This document shows, in pieces, positions 60,216 to 64,000 of a stretch of 64,000 nt of DNA; the stretch's first letter is position 1, and each line of letters starts with the position of its first letter. This stretch comes from Streptomyces litmocidini (lineage in GTDB: Bacteria > Actinomycetota > Actinomycetes > Streptomycetales > Streptomycetaceae). The DNA lies in NCBI RefSeq assembly GCF_014649755.1, contig NZ_BMTQ01000019.1, positions 1 to 64,000 of the forward strand. Reading direction: 5' to 3'. A program made the translations under genes and the position numbers. The notes beneath the pieces are model-generated. The model had not been told where the DNA came from. It did not search any database and saw only the letters and a program-made list of their open reading frames with translations.

Positions 60216-60863
60216 CTACCGCCGCGCCTTCGCCGGCACGCCCCTCACCAGTCCCGTCCCCGTACATCCCAGCTCGGCGGCGACGTGCCGGGCCGCCGCG
60301 TTGGCCAAGGTGATCTGCTCGTCCCTGATGCCCGCGTGGTCGGCCTCGTTCTCGTCCGCGCGTTCCAGTTCGGCGTCGAGGACGATCTCGTGGGCGGGCG
60401 CCGGCATCCGGCAGGTGAAGTAGACCGAGGCGAAAAGGTCGGACGAGGTCGCGAGACGCCCGGTGGAGTAGGCCGTCACGGACGTCTTCGCGGCCTCGCC
60501 CGTCGGGACGGCGAGGGCCTCCCGGAGGGTGATGTTCAGGACGTTCTTCTCGTCCCCGGCCGCCTCCAGCGTGCAGAACGGGATGCCCTCCATGCGCTGC
60601 TTCCCGCCCTGCGGCGTCCGCGCCGCCTTCCGCAGCTCGCCGAGGACCCGTTCCGGATCGGACCGGTCGGCCGTCAGCCGGACGTCCTTGCCGGCGATGG
60701 CTTCGAGTGCCGAGGCCGCGTCGGGCTCCCGGGCGAAGCCCCCGCAGACCTCCGAGGCCGGCTGTCCCTGGGGGGCGGCGTCGTCGCTTCCCGACGTGCA
60801 GCCGGCCGTCGCCATCGCGAGGGCGGCGACCGGGAGCAGGATGCTGTGGGCGGTGGGGCGCAT
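60216..60863 (-). CDS. Lipoprotein, second of a paralogous pair (cassette 2)
   Basis: A 215-aa lipoprotein with lipobox TAGC after a short signal peptide (HSILLPVAALAMATAGC). The mature domain shares VCGGFA, the motif ITLANAAARHVAAELGCTGTGLVRGVP and two internal cysteines with the neighbouring gene, so they are paralogues. It is the last gene of the second cassette, 12 bp after the other lipoprotein. Confidence 0.8.
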   Translation of the reverse strand: MRPTAHSILLPVAALAMATAGCTSGSDDAAPQGQPASEVCGGFAREPDAASALEAIAGKDVRLTADRSDPERVLGELRKAARTPQGGKQRMEGIPFCTLEAAGDEKNVLNITLREALAVPTGEAAKTSVTAYSTGRLATSSDLFASVYFTCRMPAPAHEIVLDAELERADENEADHAGIRDEQITLANAAARHVAAELGCTGTGLVRGVPAKARR

Positions 60864-60875
60864 GGAAGAACCTTC

Positions 60876-61553
60876 TCAGGAGGACTTCGCGGCACGGGTC
60901 GGCACGCCGGTCGCCAGTCCGTCCCCCTCACAGCCCAGCTTCGCCGAGACGTCCCGGGCCGCCGCGTTGGCGAGGGTGATCAGGCGGGTGCGCTGCTCCT
61001 CGTCCGTCTCCTCGACGTCCGCCGGGCCCCGGACTGCCGTCTCGACGACGATCGGGTGGGCGGGCGCCTCGAGGCGGCAGGAGAAGAAGAGCTTGCCGAG
61101 GGTGGACGAGGAGAACGCCTCGACCCCGGTGGCGTACGAGGTCACGGACGTGGCGAGCTCCGGGCCCAGGTACGGCCCCTTCCCCACCGCGTTCACCTCG
61201 ATCTTGAGGTTCTTCGACGCCTCTTCGGCGGCCTGGAGGCCGCAGTACGTCACCGGCTGCGGCCGGTACGAGTCGGCCCACGGCGCGGCGGCGTCCCCGC
61301 GCAGCCTGTCGAGGGCCTTCTCCGGCTTCGACAGATCGTCCTCGAAGCGCTCGCCGCCGAGGACGGCCTCGAGCGCCGCCGCGACCGGGGCGTCCTCGGC
61401 GAAGCCCCCGCAGGTCTCGGCGGCCGTCAGGCCCTCGGGTTCCTTCGCCGTTCCCCCGCCGCCGCCACCGCATCCGGTGAGGACGGCGGCGACGGCGAGG
61501 GCCGTTGCGGCCCCGGTCAGTACGGACCGCGTGTGCGTCACTGTGTGCGTCAC
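60876..61553 (-). CDS. Lipoprotein, first of a paralogous pair (cassette 2)
   Basis: A 225-aa lipoprotein starting at a GTG that overlaps the stop of the 772-aa protein by 4 bp (GTGA), which shows tight translational coupling. The signal is SVLTGAATALAVAAVLTGC. The mature part has TCGGFAED, and ITLANAAARDVSAKLGCEGDGLATGVP at the C-terminus, as in the paralogue. Its function is unknown, but the coupling argues for a direct partner of the WXG-type protein. Confidence 0.8.
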   Translation of the reverse strand: MTHTVTHTRSVLTGAATALAVAAVLTGCGGGGGGTAKEPEGLTAAETCGGFAEDAPVAAALEAVLGGERFEDDLSKPEKALDRLRGDAAAPWADSYRPQPVTYCGLQAAEEASKNLKIEVNAVGKGPYLGPELATSVTSYATGVEAFSSSTLGKLFFSCRLEAPAHPIVVETAVRGPADVEETDEEQRTRLITLANAAARDVSAKLGCEGDGLATGVPTRAAKSS

Positions 61554-63868
61554 TTCTTCTCGTACGGGTCGGGCAGCGAGTTGTCGCGGGCGTGCATGCG
61601 CGAGTCCCGGACGTACTTGACCAGTTCCTCGTCGAGGTAGTTGCGGTCCTTCTCGCTCCAGCCGGGGGCGTTGGCGTAGGCGATGCCGGGGCGGAGGGCG
61701 TTCTCCTTGCCCATGGCCAGTGCCTCGTCCGAGAGGTCGTCCGACTTCTTCTTGAGCAGCTCGTCCTTCTCGTACTTCTCCGCCATGTCGTCGGCCTCCA
61801 TGCCGATGACGGTCGTGACCGCGCCGCCCACCGTCTCGGCGGCCAGCGGGACCAGGACGCCGCCGGCGCCGCCGGTCAGGACCGCGATGCCACCGGCCGC
61901 CGCCGCGCCGACGCCGAACTTGACCCACTCGGTCGTCCTGCCGACGGCCTTCTTGTGCTCCTCGGAGTCCTTCTCGTAGTCCTTGTCGATCTGCGCCATG
62001 CGGGACTCGTCGAGGATTCCCTGCGTCTCCGACCCGATCCGCAGGGTGGTCCGCGCGTCGGTCAGGTCCCGGTCGTCGAAGGTGGAGCCGGGCTTGGGGC
62101 CGACCTGGTCGAGGACGCTGGTCGTGTACAGCGACTCGGCCGCCGAGAGCGTGGAGTGGCCGGTCTCGCTCTGCGCCACGATGCCCATGAAGTTGACGGC
62201 GTCGCCGCGGTTCCAGAGCAGGCCGGTGTCGAACTCGGAGCCGAACCGCGACCCGCCCTTGCCGTCGTTGAAGCCGAAGGGGGAGTTCCGCTTCTCCTCC
62301 ATCGTCGTGTCGCTGTCCGTCTCCAGGGAGCGGTTCAGCTCGTCGATGTAGGCGGCGCCCATCTTGCCGAGGCTGTCGTCGATGCCCGGCTGCTCGTGCA
62401 TGTACTTGGGGTCGCTGCCGTACCGCTCGACGACCTTCTGCATGACCTCCGCGTTCTCCTTGGTCCGCACGTCCTTGAGGCCCTCGGCCTCGGCGTCGTA
62501 CGGGTGGCCGGTGGTCGCGGACTCCAGGGCGTGACCGAGGGCGTTGTAGCCGGGCTCCTTGGTCCGGTCACCCTTGTCGTTGATCTCCTCGGGCCACTCG
62601 CGGTCCTTGGTGAAGTAGTCGAACGGGTCGAGCTTCTTGTCGTCCTTGGTGTTCTCGGGCGTGAGGTCGATGTCGCCGTTGAAGAAGTCCGTGGACGCCT
62701 TGGGGTTGTGCCCGAGGCCCTCCATGAAGCCGACCATGGGGTCGTTGCCCAGGTCTCCGCCCATCCAGTTCAGATGGCTCGGGCCGCCGGTCAGCTGGTG
62801 CCAGGCCCGGTCGGCGGGCAGGCGTCCGTCGCCGGTCATCTTGCGTTCGGTGATGACGAGCCCGGTGCCGTAGTCCTTGAGGAACTTGTCGTCGTAGTCG
62901 CCGACCCGCATCAGGTTGCTCATGACCTGGAAGCCGTACGGGCTGGTGCCGCGCGTGTGGATCGGCTCGCTGCCGGCCTTGATGACGTCGGCCTTCCACT
63001 GCTCCATCTCGGGGCTCGTGGAATGGGTCGCGGTGGCGAGCGTCAGACTCCAGTTCGTCTGGAGTTCCTTCAGCTTGTCGCGGTGGTCGACGCCGAGCCG
63101 GGAGCCGTCGCTCGGGTCGCCCATGTCGGCCCAGTACTCCATGCTGCCCTTCGGTCCGACCTCCAGGGCGAACTTCTCGGCGAAGTACGGGTCCTTCTGA
63201 TTGGCCTTGAACAGGGCGTTGAGCTTGTCGATCTCCTCGGGGGTGGCGTCGTCGCCCTTCTTGTACAGCTCGTAGGCGGCGTGCGCGTCCTCGGCGTCCT
63301 GCGCCTTGGAGGCGGCCTTGAGGGAGTCGTAGCTCGTGCCGGAGAAGTTCATCTTGTCGCTGCCGACGAGTCCGCGCAGGGCGCGGGAGGCGACGTCGTC
63401 GGCGTCGTTCGCCCGGTCGATCGCGGCCTTGATCGCCGACCGCATCGCCTCGAAGTCGGCCTGCTCGGGCTTGGGACCGTCGTAGTCCTTGGAGCGGCGG
63501 TCGGGGTGGACCAGATAGCTGACGACACCGTCGGGGTCGATGCGGATGCCCTTGCCCGGCGCTTCCTGGACCAGCTTCTCCAGCTCGGACTTGGCCGCCT
63601 GGAACTCGCCCTGCGCGTCCCGCAGGATGTTGCGGATGCTGCTCGCCTCGGTAAGGGCGTCGCCGAACTCCTTGGCGGTCTTGCGGACGAACGCCTGGGT
63701 CACGCCGGCGTTCTCGCCCTTCCAGTCGGCCTTGTCGGCCTTGCCCTGGAGGCCGGTCTCGGCCTTCTCCTTGGTCTTCTCCAGCTTGGTCACCGTCTCC
63801 CCCCAGACGGTGACGGCCTCTTTGAGGCCGCTGAGGTTGGCATGGAGGACCTGTTCGAACTTCAGCAT
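61550..63868 (-). CDS. 772-aa WXG-motif protein with C-terminal membrane-active segments, cassette 2
   Basis: A paralogue of the 773-aa protein of cassette 1. The N-terminus has Trp49-Lys-Gly51 (WXG) and RKTAKEFGDALTEASSIRNIL. Shared blocks are MEGLGHNPKASTDFF, NALGHALESATTGH, DSLGKMGAAYIDELN and TQGILDESRMAQI, in the same order. Near residues 645-690 are two hydrophobic segments (FGVGAAAAGGIAVLTGGAGG and VPLAAETVGGAVTTVIGM). GAGGGAA precedes the ATG. It probably belongs to the same family, tentatively DUF6571. The function is unknown. Confidence 0.82.
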   Translation of the reverse strand: MLKFEQVLHANLSGLKEAVTVWGETVTKLEKTKEKAETGLQGKADKADWKGENAGVTQAFVRKTAKEFGDALTEASSIRNILRDAQGEFQAAKSELEKLVQEAPGKGIRIDPDGVVSYLVHPDRRSKDYDGPKPEQADFEAMRSAIKAAIDRANDADDVASRALRGLVGSDKMNFSGTSYDSLKAASKAQDAEDAHAAYELYKKGDDATPEEIDKLNALFKANQKDPYFAEKFALEVGPKGSMEYWADMGDPSDGSRLGVDHRDKLKELQTNWSLTLATATHSTSPEMEQWKADVIKAGSEPIHTRGTSPYGFQVMSNLMRVGDYDDKFLKDYGTGLVITERKMTGDGRLPADRAWHQLTGGPSHLNWMGGDLGNDPMVGFMEGLGHNPKASTDFFNGDIDLTPENTKDDKKLDPFDYFTKDREWPEEINDKGDRTKEPGYNALGHALESATTGHPYDAEAEGLKDVRTKENAEVMQKVVERYGSDPKYMHEQPGIDDSLGKMGAAYIDELNRSLETDSDTTMEEKRNSPFGFNDGKGGSRFGSEFDTGLLWNRGDAVNFMGIVAQSETGHSTLSAAESLYTTSVLDQVGPKPGSTFDDRDLTDARTTLRIGSETQGILDESRMAQIDKDYEKDSEEHKKAVGRTTEWVKFGVGAAAAGGIAVLTGGAGGVLVPLAAETVGGAVTTVIGMEADDMAEKYEKDELLKKKSDDLSDEALAMGKENALRPGIAYANAPGWSEKDRNYLDEELVKYVRDSRMHARDNSLPDPYEKK

Positions 63869-63920
63869 CTGTTTCCCTCGTCAGCCGTGCGCGATCGTCG
63901 TGGCCGTCACCGGCTCCGGC

Positions 63921-64000
63921 TTATGTGAAGTGCTTGTCGAGATCGGACATGGAGAAGTTCGCGATGAGCGACTCCTCGTGGTTGACGTGGCTGACCACGG
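63921..64000 (-). CDS. 3' end of an ESX-like partner gene, cassette 2
   Basis: The last 25 codons are visible, reading VSHVNHEESLIANFSMSDLD with a KHFT end and a TAA stop; the start lies beyond the window. The position 52 bp before the 772-aa gene and the acidic helical tail match the small partner of cassette 1. The call rests mainly on context. Confidence 0.55.
   Translation of the reverse strand, partial: VVSHVNHEESLIANFSMSDLDKHFT

Overview
The window reads as a Streptomyces chromosome. It is very GC-rich and densely coding, with GTG/TTG starts. It carries DasR (dre) sites at PTS genes, a sporulation SsgA-like protein, the mec-cysO-cysM cysteine route and PQQ-propeller serine/threonine kinases. 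From memory, the order rdgB-rph-nagF/nagE1/nagE2-cysM-cysO-clpS-pncB-pncA-M6 protease-ssgG-hppD follows a conserved core region of streptomycetes such as S. coelicolor. No plasmid, prophage, ICE or CRISPR is visible.

Layout. 0-5 kb: the 3' end of an unknown gene, a small membrane protein, and an ABC-2 exporter operon ending in DUF445. 5-9 kb: a bifunctional penicillin-binding protein, a guanidine exporter (gdx) under a guanidine-III-like riboswitch, an orphan GroES-like protein, DUF3618 and bcp. 9-12.5 kb: a ProP-like transporter and two tandem HNH-nuclease paralogues whose last stop codon lies inside an unusual short-armed UAG-anticodon tRNA. 12.5-18 kb: rdgB, a lipoprotein, rph and the N-acetylglucosamine PTS with dre sites. 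18-24 kb: an MBL hydrolase, a membrane-anchored PemK/MazF-like protein, cysM-cysO with a 38-aa leader peptide, a decayed HD/GlxA locus, mec and an amino-acid permease. 24-31 kb: DUF2017, clpS, pncB, pncA, an M6 metalloprotease and small proteins. 31-39 kb: two RDD proteins, an SsgA-like protein, an FAD oxidase, a TPR protein, hppD and an Lrp-type regulator. 39-46 kb: a leaderless ArsR-type regulator with its MFS pump, a Lon-like protease, a Tat-exported hydrolase, another HTH protein and an IclR regulator. 46-51 kb: a helicase, a Doc toxin-antitoxin pair, an MFS pump and tRNA-Cys.

The last 13 kb (51-64 kb) is the most intriguing part. Two parallel minus-strand cassettes are built alike: a small ESX-like partner, a ~770-aa protein with an N-terminal WXG motif and two C-terminal hydrophobic segments, and one or two lipoproteins. 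They flank a plus-strand run of one pseudokinase and two transmembrane kinases with C-terminal PQQ propellers. I infer a secreted or envelope-associated system linked to kinase sensing. No type VII ATPase lies in the window.

Non-coding architecture worth noting includes two nearly identical ~248-bp inverted elements (37.3 and 44.8 kb) with terminal inverted repeats and a decayed half copy at 19.4 kb, several short tandem repeats, and likely leaderless promoters before the ArsR gene, pncB and the cys leader peptide.
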